Part shown: one piece after another, positions 1-10,363 of the stretch
How the letters are laid out: every line of letters starts with the position of its first letter
Position numbering within the stretch: position 1 is the first letter of the stretch
NCBI RefSeq assembly: GCF_004011695.2
Contig: NC_082417.1
Location: 1,302,001-1,366,000, forward strand
Direction: 5' to 3'
Origin: Ascochyta rabiei
Taxonomy: Eukaryota > Ascomycota > Dothideomycetes > Pleosporales > Didymellaceae
DNA length: 64,000 nucleotides
The notes under the pieces: model-generated
Database searches by the model: none
Told to the model about the DNA's origin: nothing
What the model saw: the letters and a program-made list of their open reading frames with translations, nothing else
Position numbers and translations under genes: made by a program

Positions 1-1437
1 TGTGCCACATGCCGGCGCCTCTCGGCCTGACAGTAACAAGGAGAGTTGTGTAGTGCACAGACGTGGCTTGTCGGCGGCTCCCTGGTGCAATATACTCCAT
101 CACATAAAAATCAACCCTGCAGTGTCGTCTCAGCCTTTCTTGTATAGAGTCTGCCGGAGAAGCTAATTGATTAACTCGATCACCTCAAAGTCTTAGTTCG
201 AAATTCCAAAGTCCAGGGTGCGCAGCCTCCGCTCTTGTAAGCTTCTCATTTCCAGTCCGCTCTTACCTTGAAAATAGCTGGAATGTTCTCACAAAGGCTG
301 TCCAGAATATCTTCAGGGAAACCCTTGGATTTACGAACAGCGCTCAGGCTCGTCTGCTGTTCCACTCGTGTTCGTGGCGCTCGATGATCTGGATAAGTCT
401 CAGCTCCACACCAAATCTGGACGGACAAGCTGCCTATCTTGGCACAAATCCCTCTCGTGCAATATGGTTGCGCATCACACTGACATGATGGCGATGGCTT
501 GGCCAGACCTCGGCGTAGACGCCTGAACCGTGCGGTGTCAGGGCTCTTCGCTTGAGCCTCAAGCTGCGGGGCCGTTTCGCCGAGAGATGACGGGCCTTTC
601 CTCTGCATCCTTTCAGGAGGACGAGCGAATCAGGAGCGTCGCTGTTCTTATCCTCCCCCTTGTGTTGTTTGAGGCTGTGTGGCATTGACAGCAGGGGCAA
701 TGCAACAGTGGACACTCCCAAGATCTTCCGCCAATCCCCGTTGCCACCGGTCCTCGCTTCCGAGGTTTCGGTCTCCCACCAGGGCCACCACGAGGGCCAG
801 CCACCCCGAACATCACGTCAACGCTCCTCTTGCTCCATTCGGCCCTAGGCCCGACGCAACGACAGCACGAAACACAACGAAACAAAACATTAGGTGCAAA
901 CGACGAAGGATCATGTCTTGAGAGCCCCCCGTGGAGGCCTTCATTTCCGATTTGCAGTAATGAGTTCACGCACGAATTAATAACGTGCTCATAAGCTCGC
1001 TGATGCATGCTCGCACGGTAGTTTGTGGTGTGGAGAAGATACGCAAAACTCTACACGGAGGAACGTCAACGCGCTAGTCGGCGTCAGATAGAATGCTCCG
1101 AAATTCTCAGGACAGTGCGGGAATTGCAGCAACATGGCCGTTGGCAATCTATCATAGGAATCATACGCAGATGAGGTTGTTTGCGCTTCAAAGAGAAGTG
1201 ATGTATATATTTCGAGGCTGCCGCTCAACACATGGAGTATTTCCTTCTTTGAGTCGCATCAATTCCATTCACATCACCGCAAGTCTGGTGCAGTCGTTCG
1301 TTTGCCTGGCCTGAGGCTTTACATTCATTTACATATTTCTTCATTCTTCACGACAGAGCTGAGCTCCGTCAGATTCAGTCCTTCTTTTTCGACAGCTTTG
1401 TAAATCTCGCATCGGACCGTTCTACGACTACACCAAC
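1..1437. other. Upstream intergenic region of the CDH-like gene
   Basis: No convincing gene was found. The open frames here lie on both strands, overlap each other, and carry no recognisable domain or plausible splice structure. The last 120 bases before the ATG at 1438 are pyrimidine-rich with CACCAAC just ahead of the start, as expected of a fungal 5' leader. A TATATAT stretch at 1204-1210 is a possible TATA-like element, but about 230 bases from the start codon is far for the usual spacing, so this is weak. Confidence 0.4.
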
Positions 1438-3879
1438 ATGCGTTCTACAATCGTAGGTTCGGCGGTGGCCCTTCTTGGGCTCTTCCACACGGTGACCGCA
1501 GCATCGACCACCCCTGTCGCATACACCGATCCAAACACCGGCATTGATTTCCAACTACTCAATGCCAATGGCAACTACACCGTCGCTATTGCTCTCCCTG
1601 AGACAATTGATACGGACTTGATCGCCCAGCTTGTTGTACCGATCAGCAAGACAGGAGCATGGGGAGCTGTTTCGCTTGGCGGAGGCATGCTGAACCATCT
1701 CTTGCTCGTGGCTTGGGCCAACGGCGAGGAGGTCGTCAGCACCTTCCGTATCGCGGGCGCATATGCTAACCCGCCTGTCTACGATGCCACTGCGGTCAGC
1801 GCATTGCCCATCGCGAACGGAACCTTTGTCAACAGCACTCACTTCTCCTACACCTTCCTCTGCAAGGGTTGCATCGTCGGCGGTACCACAACTTTCACAA
1901 AGACTGATGAGAACCCTGTGCTCGGATGGGCGCTCTCGTCCTCAAACCCTACCACTCCCTCTGATCCTGGCAGTGCACTTCCCTATCACGATGCTGGTTT
2001 TGGCCTGTACGGCCAGAAGGCCTCCGCTGCTCAGTCAGCAAGTTTCGAGACCTGGGCTTCGTGGGCCTCCGCGGCTACCGGTAATGGCACTGCTCCCGTC
2101 ACTCCGCCCACCGGTAACGGCACGAGTGTTGTGCCCACGATTTCGAACTCAACCTACGATGTTATTGTCGCTGGAGGTGGTCCTGCTGGTATCATCGCGG
2201 CTGAGCGTATTGCTGAGGCTGGCCTAAGCGTCCTTCTGGTCGAGCGTGGTCCCGCCAACACCGTCGCCCTGGGATCTTCCGAGGGTTTGGAATGGAACAA
2301 CACATTGACGCAATATGATGTCCCAGCTCTTGGAAGCAGCTTGTCTGCCATCCCTGGTACTAAGATATGTAGTGACACCGCCTCCATGGCTGGATGTCTT
2401 CTTGGAGGCTCAAGCTCTATCAACGGGGAGAACTTCATTCGCCCTCCTGAGCGCGATTTCAAGAACTGGCCTGCTGGCTGGTCCTGGAATGACGTGAGTG
2501 AAGCTGCAGATCGTTTGTACTCCCGGAACCCTGGCACTACTCAGCCTTCGGCTGACGGAAAGCACTACGATGACATGGCTTACACCACTGTGTCTTCCTA
2601 CCTAGGCGAACAAGGCTGGACCGAGCTCGACTCCATCAAGACCCCCAACGAGAAGCGCATGGTTTACTCTCGCCCAGCATGGTCTATCACCAACAATCTC
2701 CGTGCTGGTCCTGCCAGGACCTACATGCCCTTCGCCCAGGACCTTGAGAACTTCACCCTCAAGCTCGAGACTAAGGTTATCCAGGTTAAGCGCACAGGCA
2801 GCAGTGTCACTGGTGTTCTCGTTGAGCTTGCAGATGGCAGCCAGCAAATTATCAACCTGAAACAAGGTGGCAAGGTTGTCCTCGCTAGTGGAGCTCTTTC
2901 AACCCCTAGGATCCTATGGAACTCTGGAATTGGCAAGTCTGATGCTCTGAAGATCGTCCAGGGTGGTACTACTGGTGTTCAGCTCCCCGACGAAGCCGAT
3001 TGGATTGACCTTCCCGTGGGCCACGGCCTCAAGGATCACGCCCAGGCTCCTCTGCAGTTCAAAACTGCCGCAAACTACACTGCCTACAAGTATGATGACA
3101 TTGCATCCAACCCTGTTGAATCCGATGTAGACCTCTACTACAAAGGCTCCGGTATTTTGACCCAGGCTGCGCAGAGGATGCACCTGTGGACATCCGTGAA
3201 CGGTACTGATGGTAAGGAGCGCTTCCTTCAGGGAACCGTTAGCTCCATGAAGGATGACACCGTCACGATCAAGAGCTTCCTCACACACGGAAGTTCCTCC
3301 ACTGGTGAGCTTGGTATCACAGCTAGTGGCAACACTGTCCTCAGTGTGAAACCTTGGTTGGCCGACCCCGCTGACAAGGAGGCTCTCTCTGGCTTCATCC
3401 AGTGGTGGATCGACATTACCAGCCAGGGTAACAGCACTGTTGATGCGACCATGACTCTAGTCGGCACGCCTGAATCCATCCTCGCCAACGACTTGATCTC
3501 TGGTGACCATTGGGTCGGTACCACCAAGATGGGTATTGATGATGGACGCAGCAACGGCACTAGCGTTGTAGACACCGACACCAAGGTCTACGGCACTGAC
3601 AACCTATTCGTCGTTGACGCTTCCATCCACCCCGACCTGCCTACTGGCAACACCCAGGCTATCATCATGGTTGTCGCCGAGCACGCAGCCGAGAAAATTG
3701 CCGCGTTCAAGGTTGCTAATGGCACCGCCTCTGCCACCCCATTTGTTCCTTCCCCGTCGACCACGCCTGAAGCTGCCACACCCTCAGGTTCGGACGTTTC
3801 TTCGAATGCAGCTGACAAGGAGTACACTCTCAAAGAGTTCATCGCGTTCCTCGAGGATGTTACTGCAGGTACCCACTAG
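1438..3879 (+). CDS. Cellobiose dehydrogenase-like flavocytochrome, secreted
   Basis: Intronless 813-residue protein. Residues 1-21 form a signal peptide (hydrophobic core, cleavage near TAA/S). Residues about 25-205 match the CDH cytochrome (DOMON-like) domain; Met84 in GGGMLNHLLLVAW and His184 in LPYHDAGFGLYG sit where the haem b ligands Met and His are found in the family. A Ser/Thr/Gly/Pro-rich linker (about 210-237) leads to a GMC oxidoreductase domain with the FAD dinucleotide motif VAGGGPAG (244-251). His691 (GDHWVGTTKMG) and Asn738 (PTGNTQA) match the catalytic His/Asn pair. Known family role: extracellular oxidation of cellobiose and related sugars, passing electrons through the haem to lytic polysaccharide monooxygenases. 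No carbohydrate-binding module is seen; the C-terminus is a Ser/Thr/Pro-rich tail and an acidic helix. Many N-glycosylation sequons are present. The substrate is inferred; the architecture is clear. It converges on the transporter relic at 4266. Confidence 0.92.
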   Translation: MRSTIVGSAVALLGLFHTVTAASTTPVAYTDPNTGIDFQLLNANGNYTVAIALPETIDTDLIAQLVVPISKTGAWGAVSLGGGMLNHLLLVAWANGEEVVSTFRIAGAYANPPVYDATAVSALPIANGTFVNSTHFSYTFLCKGCIVGGTTTFTKTDENPVLGWALSSSNPTTPSDPGSALPYHDAGFGLYGQKASAAQSASFETWASWASAATGNGTAPVTPPTGNGTSVVPTISNSTYDVIVAGGGPAGIIAAERIAEAGLSVLLVERGPANTVALGSSEGLEWNNTLTQYDVPALGSSLSAIPGTKICSDTASMAGCLLGGSSSINGENFIRPPERDFKNWPAGWSWNDVSEAADRLYSRNPGTTQPSADGKHYDDMAYTTVSSYLGEQGWTELDSIKTPNEKRMVYSRPAWSITNNLRAGPARTYMPFAQDLENFTLKLETKVIQVKRTGSSVTGVLVELADGSQQIINLKQGGKVVLASGALSTPRILWNSGIGKSDALKIVQGGTTGVQLPDEADWIDLPVGHGLKDHAQAPLQFKTAANYTAYKYDDIASNPVESDVDLYYKGSGILTQAAQRMHLWTSVNGTDGKERFLQGTVSSMKDDTVTIKSFLTHGSSSTGELGITASGNTVLSVKPWLADPADKEALSGFIQWWIDITSQGNSTVDATMTLVGTPESILANDLISGDHWVGTTKMGIDDGRSNGTSVVDTDTKVYGTDNLFVVDASIHPDLPTGNTQAIIMVVAEHAAEKIAAFKVANGTASATPFVPSPSTTPEAATPSGSDVSSNAADKEYTLKEFIAFLEDVTAGTH

Positions 3880-4265
3880 AGCTACATTGTTCGCCTGTGT
3901 AAATAAGATGTTCAGCCTATTGTAGATAGACGATTACTTTCAGAATTCATTACTGCTCTTTACCCTCTATTGAACTCAAGATGAATATACTAAATGTTTT
4001 GATGACCAGTAGTAGGAATTATTCAATAGCAGCAAGGCGTCTTTTTAAACCAACGTAACATAAAAGCAAAGGCACAACTGCGACTTCAGTACTATCTTCT
4101 TTACTTACTATGGTCTTGAAAATCTAGATCGCAGACTTGAAGTCAAGCACCGCCTTCAATGTGCTCTACCTTAGTGGCCTCAGAGTTCGTTCTGACCACT
4201 CCATCCACACGGTCTTTGCCATTTGTTATCCCGTGAGAATCTTCGTCCATGTGGGAGCGGGGCAC
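3880..4265. other. Convergent intergenic region
   Basis: About 390 bases between the stop of the CDH-like gene and the end of the reverse-strand transporter relic. It should hold both 3' untranslated regions. It is AT-rich, with no ORF of note and no repeat seen. Confidence 0.5.
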
Positions 4266-5756
4266 TCATTTACTGCTGGGAAAGAAAGCCGGACTCTTGT
4301 AGAACATTTCATCCATGTCTTCCAGGCTGAGTCCTTTGGTTTCTGGCAAGACCGCCCAGAAGACTATTCCATTTGAAAAATCGCAAGCAATGAAGATCAC
4401 GTGGAATCTCCATCCGATGGCACTGATCGCGATGGGTGTGACCTGTCCTATCATAGTGTTGAATGCAAAACTCGTCATCGCGCCGACACTTACACCTTTC
4501 ATGCGCAGCGCCGTTCCGAACAGCCCGGCCGGGATCGCCCACGATAATGGCCCCGATGTGACGAAAAAGACAAAACTGAATACCCATGTCAAAGCAACAA
4601 AGGCCCAATGAGCCCCATAACTGGTTGCCGATGCCGGAAACTGTTAAAATCAGAATGGCGTTGATCATGAATGTGACACACATGACACCCGCTCCATAGA
4701 TCTCAAGTGGTCGCAGTTCGATTCGGTCTATGGCGAGGATGCATACAGACGAGCCGGCAAAAGCGATGATGGCGTTAACTCCATTGAATAGCAAAGATTG
4801 AGAAGCTGTGATGCCGATTTGAGCGTAGATCTGAGGTGAAAAGTATTGGATCGCGCTGACCCCCGTCATCTGACATTCGGCTTGAATGAAACATGCGAGC
4901 ATCGTTCGCCTGAGGTTTGGCCAATCGCAAACAAGGTCGAAGTATGTTTTCTTATTCTCCAAATGTTCCGTTCGGGTTTGTGCTTGGATGAGGTCGAACT
5001 CGGCTACCACATAAGGATCCGAGATGTCGCCATACGCATGGAGAAGAGCGATATTACGAAGACCCTCATCAGCTCGATCGTGGGCGCATAGCCACCGTGG
5101 ACTCTGCTGTAGTATCAGCAGTTTTCCAATAGGTAACTCTCTGGTTGTAAACATTCCTCGGGAAACATGTAGATTAAGCTACCCAAGAAGAGAGCAGGAA
5201 TGATCTGTACGGCGAGCGGTATGCGCCAGTCCCGGCTGTCACCTGTTCCTTCCCAGGTGAGGTAGCATCCGTAGCCCGTCCAGCTGGCAAAGATTTGCCC
5301 CACAGCATTGAAAGGTTGCTGGAGACTAGTGACCTTCCCACGAATGCGACGGTGGGTAATCTCTGCTTGGTAGATCGGGATGATCATGGTCAAGAACCCA
5401 ACACCGAGACCAGCAATGAATCGTCCAGCATACAGCATACCAATGACCACTCCAGCAGTCTGAATTATACCACCTACAACGAAAATGCATGAAGCCATCA
5501 GAATGGTACCTTGTCTACCGAGCTTGTCGGTGAAACCTACTCTAAAAGCGCCAAAGAAGCATCCTGCGGTAAAGAGTGCTACAACGGTACCGGATCGAGA
5601 ATCGGAATTCTGTTGCGAGAAAAGAGACTTGAAAGAGTCGGATGCCACCACTTCTGCGATCACGGCCAGATCGTATCCAAAGAGAAAGGACCCCAATGAT
5701 GCAAAACACCCAACGAAATATTGATACTATGGTCTCCGGCAAAAGTAGAGTCCCAT
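4266..5756 (-). pseudogene. MFS sugar transporter relic (hexose/quinate permease type)
   Basis: Pieces in different frames match a 12-helix sugar-porter protein in order. They are GSFLFGYDLAVIAEVVAS (helix 1), GRFIAGLGVG, RDWRIPLAVQIIPALFLG, SPRWL, TGVSAIQYFSPQIY (helix 7), then WVFSFVFFVTSGPLSWAIP and a final PETKGLSLEDMDEMF. Three lesions are visible. First, an ATG at 5756 gives nine codons and then TAG (5729-5727) directly before the conserved YQYFVG. Second, between FPE and SPRWL a 53-nt intron-like segment (5156-5104, acceptor CAGCAG, branch-like CTGAT) starts with GAATGT where GTATGT is expected, so the donor looks mutated. Third, one extra base at about 4608-4611 shifts the frame before WAFVALTW. 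An alternative 5' end is possible: start at 5877, exon 5877-5842, and a 115-nt intron ending in the same TAG, joining in phase. That would remove the first lesion but not the other two. A 42-bp inverted repeat covers the 5' end. Confidence 0.82.
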
Positions 5757-5950
5757 GGCCAGTGCAGACAGGGATTCGACAAGGGTTTCTGGAAGCCTCT
5801 ACCGAAATTAAGAACATGTCCCACACCAATAAGCAGGCTACCTTTGTCTTAGTAAGATAGAAATCGTCCATGCACATCTGTAATTAACAGTTCCGTATAC
5901 TAGCCTACGCACTGGCCATGGGACTCTACTTTTGCCGGAGACCATAGTAT
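5724..5950. repeat. 42-bp perfect inverted repeat with 143-bp spacer
   Basis: Arms 5724-5765 and 5909-5950 are perfect reverse complements, both beginning and ending with the same bases (ATACTATGG...CCAGTGC in the left arm). The left arm contains the candidate transporter start codon and its first nine codons; the right arm is an inverted copy of that same coding sequence, upstream. No target-site duplication is evident beside either arm, so a MITE is less likely than a local inverted duplication or inversion. Confidence 0.85.
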
Positions 5951-6065
5951 ACGCCCGGCTGCATGGCAAAAGAATTAATGTCTGAAGTGGAGTGCGAGAG
6001 CCCAATCTCTGGAGAGTGGCCTATCTCTTTACTGTAGCCCATGGTGACCCCTCACGCGTGTCCCT
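5951..6065. other. Intergenic stretch before the LINE insertion
   Basis: Short non-coding stretch between the inverted repeat and the LINE target duplication. No gene or motif was recognised. Confidence 0.4.
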
Positions 6066-6679
6066 AACGGTCATTTGACCAGCCAAAGCAATCCTAAGGA
6101 AAGCAGACACCTACGCAGCAAAATACTGGCTAGGACCAACAAACAGGATAAAACTACCTAAAAACACCAAACAAGAGGTAGCAAGTGCCTACTACCAACT
6201 AAAACTAGGACATAGATATAATAAAGCATACCTCTACAATATACAGAAGGTAGATAGCAATAGATGTATCTGCAGCTACACACAAACAACTTAACACCTC
6301 CTACTTAGCTATAAAGAATACAAATAAGTAAGAAAAATAATACAGGACAGCCTACAAGGACAATAACTCTTAATGCAACTACTACTGCACACAACCTAGG
6401 GAATTCTAGCTACTCTAGCTTTTATTTTAGACACTAGAATAGGCACCTGCAAGTAGTACCTACAACAAACAACAGATACCTAAAAAATGCTGTTAACCCC
6501 CTAGAGCATAGGCTCTCACTATAGGACTCTGAACCTATATTTACTATCTCCTTTTACAATCACGCTCCTTAAATTACTAGAGCAGCTTAACTGCTCTCGT
6601 CTTATATAGTCTTAGACTCACACAGGACGTTAAACTTATAAATCAAATCAAATCAAATCAAATCAACGGTCATTTGACC
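6066..6679 (+). mobile_element. 5'-truncated LINE (non-LTR retrotransposon), RIP-mutated
   Basis: The body is 6081-6664, bounded by a perfect 15-bp target-site duplication (AACGGTCATTTGACC at 6066-6080 and 6665-6679). The 3' end is a simple tail of five AAATC units (6640-6664), diagnostic of target-primed reverse transcription. From 6083 the + strand reads a C-terminal LINE reverse-transcriptase tail: residues KADTYAAKYWLGPTNRIKLP, then YYQLKLGHRYNKAYLY, then a cysteine cluster (NRCICSY) followed by an HLLL motif of the kind seen after CxC in Tad-type elements (QxPEHLLLxCPxY). Stops are TAA/TAG in places expected to be Gln, fitting RIP. The 3' UTR follows. It is a single insertion in otherwise GC-balanced DNA, so it was mutated because of copies elsewhere. 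Nothing 5' of the last domain was copied. Confidence 0.85.
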
Positions 6680-8556
6680 GAGTTGTTAGCCATTGGAGTA
6701 GATGCATGTCGGTGGTTCACCCACCTTGTCATCTCCGTAAGCCGTTTGTGCATATTTTCCGCGATGGTCTACCGGTACCCCACGCGCGGTGGCGTTGGTG
6801 CGGAGAAACAAGCTCTTGTATCGGGCCGTGTTACCACACTCTGGGAATTAACGTATCCAGACATTGAATCTCCGGTGTTCAACTTGACAACCACATCCTG
6901 TAGCACCAAGATAGGATAGTTTCTTCTTTTCCTGTGCATTGTTCTGGCTCTAGTCTGTTTTCGAAGAGTACCCATAAAGTCTGTTTCCAAAGCACAACAT
7001 TCATCCTGTTACCGAACTTCTTGCGAATTAGTCTCCGGAACCACATGTAGTTACACGAATTTCAGATACACTTACATGATTGTCCGTTCATAGTGGCGGT
7101 AGTAGCTATGGCGGCGAGGCAGCAAGTTCACTCACTAACCTCGTGTCACTACACGCCTAGCGGGGTCAGACTAGCCTAGTTGACATGTCTGTTTCCGAGG
7201 CCCAACAGGGAAGACGTGCACAGTTAGAACAGGTGGCGAGTTGTAGACGACTGACGATTGTCGATTGATGGAATGCGGTCTTCAGCGAAGCAAGCGTCCA
7301 ATTGCGGCGTTTATCATCTTCTCTCGGTAGTGTCTAAGCTTAGTTGATTTACGTTGTGCAGGGCACTTGAGAAATAGAAGCATGTGAGTTAGTAGAAAGG
7401 TTACCGGCAGCTTGCAAAATCTTGTTCGTTACACCTTCCTTCTCTGATGTAGCGATATAATAAAGAAACGTAGTATAATTCAACCAGCCAGATGCTAATG
7501 CTGGCTAACTTACTACTACTTCCATCTACTCTACCTCCACTACTGTCAGGAAAAATTAATAGCACATGTATAGAGGAAAATTCCATATTTTCAGCTCAAC
7601 AAGTACATAACTAGTCTTATATTACGATTATTTATTACACAATGCTTCTATATATAGAGAGGTGTGACATGATATAACCAACTAGGTGCTGACGTGGGTC
7701 GGCTTATCAATTTCCTTTTCCAATTTACCACCACTACAGCCAGGATCAATGGCACGTGTATCGGGAGGGCTTTTAGGAGATTTGTTGTTAACCGACCGAA
7801 TTCGATGTGTCCTGTAACTCACAAGTAGAGGCATTACTCAATTGCATAAGGAACATTGATTGTTGACCTCGCAAAGGCCGGCCATCCTGGTGAGTGGGAA
7901 CAAGGGCTTGTTAAGTAAGCTTATGCCGTACTAGAACTGCTAGAGGCAGATGTCTAGACCTATCTTGTAACTGAGACCACGCTTGCTATTCCCTACCCAA
8001 TCCATTTCCATGGACACAAATTCTCAGTGCTCGCTTAAAGCTCCGGCACTTATTCGTCATCTATTTCCCTCGACCTGAGCAACCCGCCTCGCAGAGATAG
8101 AGCTGTCTTGCCACCTAGCGGGCATCTTGTGCTTGGATTCAAGACTGACAATCCTGGCGCATGGCTTATGCACTGCCACATTGGGTGACACACGAGTGAG
8201 GATTTTGTGCTTCAGTTTATCGAGAGATATGATGATTGCTGCGCTGACCAACAAGACCCGCTTGACAAATGGAGGCGAGAACCGGACCAGCTTTACGGAA
8301 GAGGCGAGTATCGAGCAAGATGACTCTGGTGTTTGAACATGGACCTCCCTTGCGTCGTTCGTATGATCTTGCTTGTATCGGGCCCCCGCCCGGTGGTGTA
8401 TTGTCTTGGTACTGATAATGCTTCTTCAACCTCCTTTCTTTTTATGGGCTTACGCACGGTGACTTGTGAACAGATTCCGAAAGAGCAATCATGCATGACT
8501 ATCTACAGGACAGCAGAATCTGGTGCTCCCAAGCTACTGGTTGTTGAGGCTTATGT
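6680..8556. other. Gene-poor intergenic region
   Basis: About 1.9 kb without a supported gene. Short open frames (for example 6674-6919 +, 8057-8254 -) have no recognisable domain and no consistent intron structure. Two diverged direct repeats of about 50 bp (around 7515-7565 and 7705-7770, sharing blocks such as CCACTAC, CAGGA and CACGTGTAT-like ends) lie in a somewhat AT-rich patch (7400-7690) that may be an old decayed repeat. This patch is only weakly supported. Confidence 0.35.
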
Positions 8557-10363
8557 CTAGTCTTTAAACCTCCACTGTGCCTTCATGTCAACGCTGAGCT
8601 TCTCTCCCCTAAACATCGCCCTCAAAATCTCGATCGGGACGTTGTTCTCCCGCATGACAGCATCGTGGAAGCTTTTCTCCTTCCACCTCGGGCCTTCAGA
8701 ATCTTCAACAAGTTCCTTTCGCAGTCTCTGGAACTGAAACGCCCCTAGCAGATAGCCCGCTTGGTACAGAGGCGGATACTCGCCAGCGAAGGACCTTCGA
8801 ACTTCGCCTTCGGCCGTGGCACGCTCATGTCCTACCCTTGTCACTAACAAATCGATGCACTCTTGAGGCGTCATCTGTCCGAGATGAAACCTGATCGAAA
8901 ATATAATGCGAGCGCAACGGTGCATCCGCCAGAAGAGCATCCCAATGCGATTTGCGGCTTCGTTCGTTGCCCATTCCTGACTGATCTCTGATGGAAAGCC
9001 GCGCTGCCACAGCAGCAGTTCCCAGTATACAGACCAGCCTTCGATCCAGAAGGGTGTTTGGAAGACACTGCGGTGCGGATGATAGCGGTCCATGTAGTAG
9101 AATTGAAGATGGTGGCCCGGAATGAGCTCGTGGTGGACTGTGGAGCGAGAGAATGCAGGATTGTTGCCGCGCATGCTCATCAATTTATCTTCATGGCTCA
9201 TACTACTAGTTGGGTAGGAGACGATGATTTGCTCGCCACCGAGGAAGAAAGGATTGACTCTTTGGCGGGCGGACGTCATCATGGTCGTCTTCCAGTAGTC
9301 TTTAGCCACAGTCGGGACAGTTATGAGGTCGTGTCTCTCAACGTAGGCAGTTGCCTCGTCGGCGAGATCGCGGACAACCTGATACCCATATTAGCTATGA
9401 TCTCGAAAAGTTCTTCAGATGATTTGTTCTCACAAGAGTCTGTTCGCCGGGCTCTACAAACGTGTTTTTGACATGCTCCAAAGCCTCTTGACGTCGATCG
9501 AATCCTAACGCCGTGCTCGCTTTTTCCATCTCGTCCTCACACCACTTGAACTCTTCTTCAGCTATCCGCACAAGCTCCTCAGGGGTATAAGCGACCCACT
9601 CCGCCTCAAGCTCTTGCAGCAGTGCCTCACGACCAATTGGGTCACCGACGATATCATCTGCACTCCCAGATCCATCGATTCCAGTTTTCTTACCTAAAGC
9701 CAAAGTCAAAGCAGTCAGTTTGGTACTCAAGACCTCCCAAGGCTTCTCAATCCACCACGAGATGACAGGATCATAGCCTTGGTAAAACCCAACTGCTTCT
9801 TTTAGTGCCCTTTGCAACTCTTCGAATTTGGCAATCGTCCAGAACATGATGAACCGCTCCTTACTGTCTCCAAAACCACCTTTGGAATCGAGTAAGCATA
9901 GCAGCTGATCGACGCCTTGCTCAGCGCTTTGCAACGCAGTAGCAATCTGTCGTCCGCTCTGTCTGCCAACATTATGTCTCATTTCGACAAAGTTAATACA
10001 GACGTCGACCCAGTCTCCGAAAAAACCAAGTTCCTTGGCTGTGTGGACCTTCTCGGTTGTAACCTTGTGCAGATGGAGCAGTCTTCTGATGTGGGATTGC
10101 AGAAGAAGATAATCCACTTGCTCATTCTGACGAAGACGATCGAATTCGAAGCTTTTAGAAAGAGACGCAAGAGTTGATGTGAGGAATTCTTCGACTTTTT
10201 TGGCACGAGTTGGGCTAAACGAGATGCTCAGGAAGGACTGGATGTCGGCAAGGTCTGCTGTGAATGTTTGAATAGTGGTCTGGATCGTCTGGATCTCTTT
10301 TGGCTCCGGAAGCTGGAATGGCTTTGTCGCAGGTATTGGCGTTATGAGCTGTCTACGGGTCAT
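8557..10363 (-). CDS. DUF885 family protein (putative metal-dependent hydrolase), two exons
   Basis: Exon 1 runs 10363-9434 and exon 2 runs 9378-8557. The 55-nt intron (9433-9379; GTGAGA...TATCAG with branch-like GCTAAT) lies in phase 0 and joins EPGEQTL to VVRDLADE. The product is 583 residues. An in-frame GTG lies three codons upstream, but ATG at 10363 is the first ATG, and the upstream frame reaches a stop within about 40 bases. The diagnostic motif is HELIPGH at residues 393-399, followed by a FWIEGWSVYWE block, as in the DUF885 (PF05960) family, where an HExxPGH-like motif suggests a zinc site. No signal peptide or membrane segment is visible, so it is probably cytosolic. The substrate is unknown. 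It does not overlap its neighbours and lies between the transporter relic and the OPT gene; no functional link is evident. Confidence 0.88.
9379..9433 (-). other. Intron of the DUF885 gene
   Basis: 55 nt, donor GTGAGA, acceptor TATCAG, branch-like GCTAAT 15 nt before the acceptor, phase 0. Removing it restores one continuous 583-codon frame. Confidence 0.85.

Noticed and set aside
5727..5729. Early TAG in the transporter taken as RIP damage of a Gln codon
   Set aside because: The surrounding gene shows no RIP composition, and the TAG may be an intron acceptor in the alternative 5' model, so the cause cannot be assigned.
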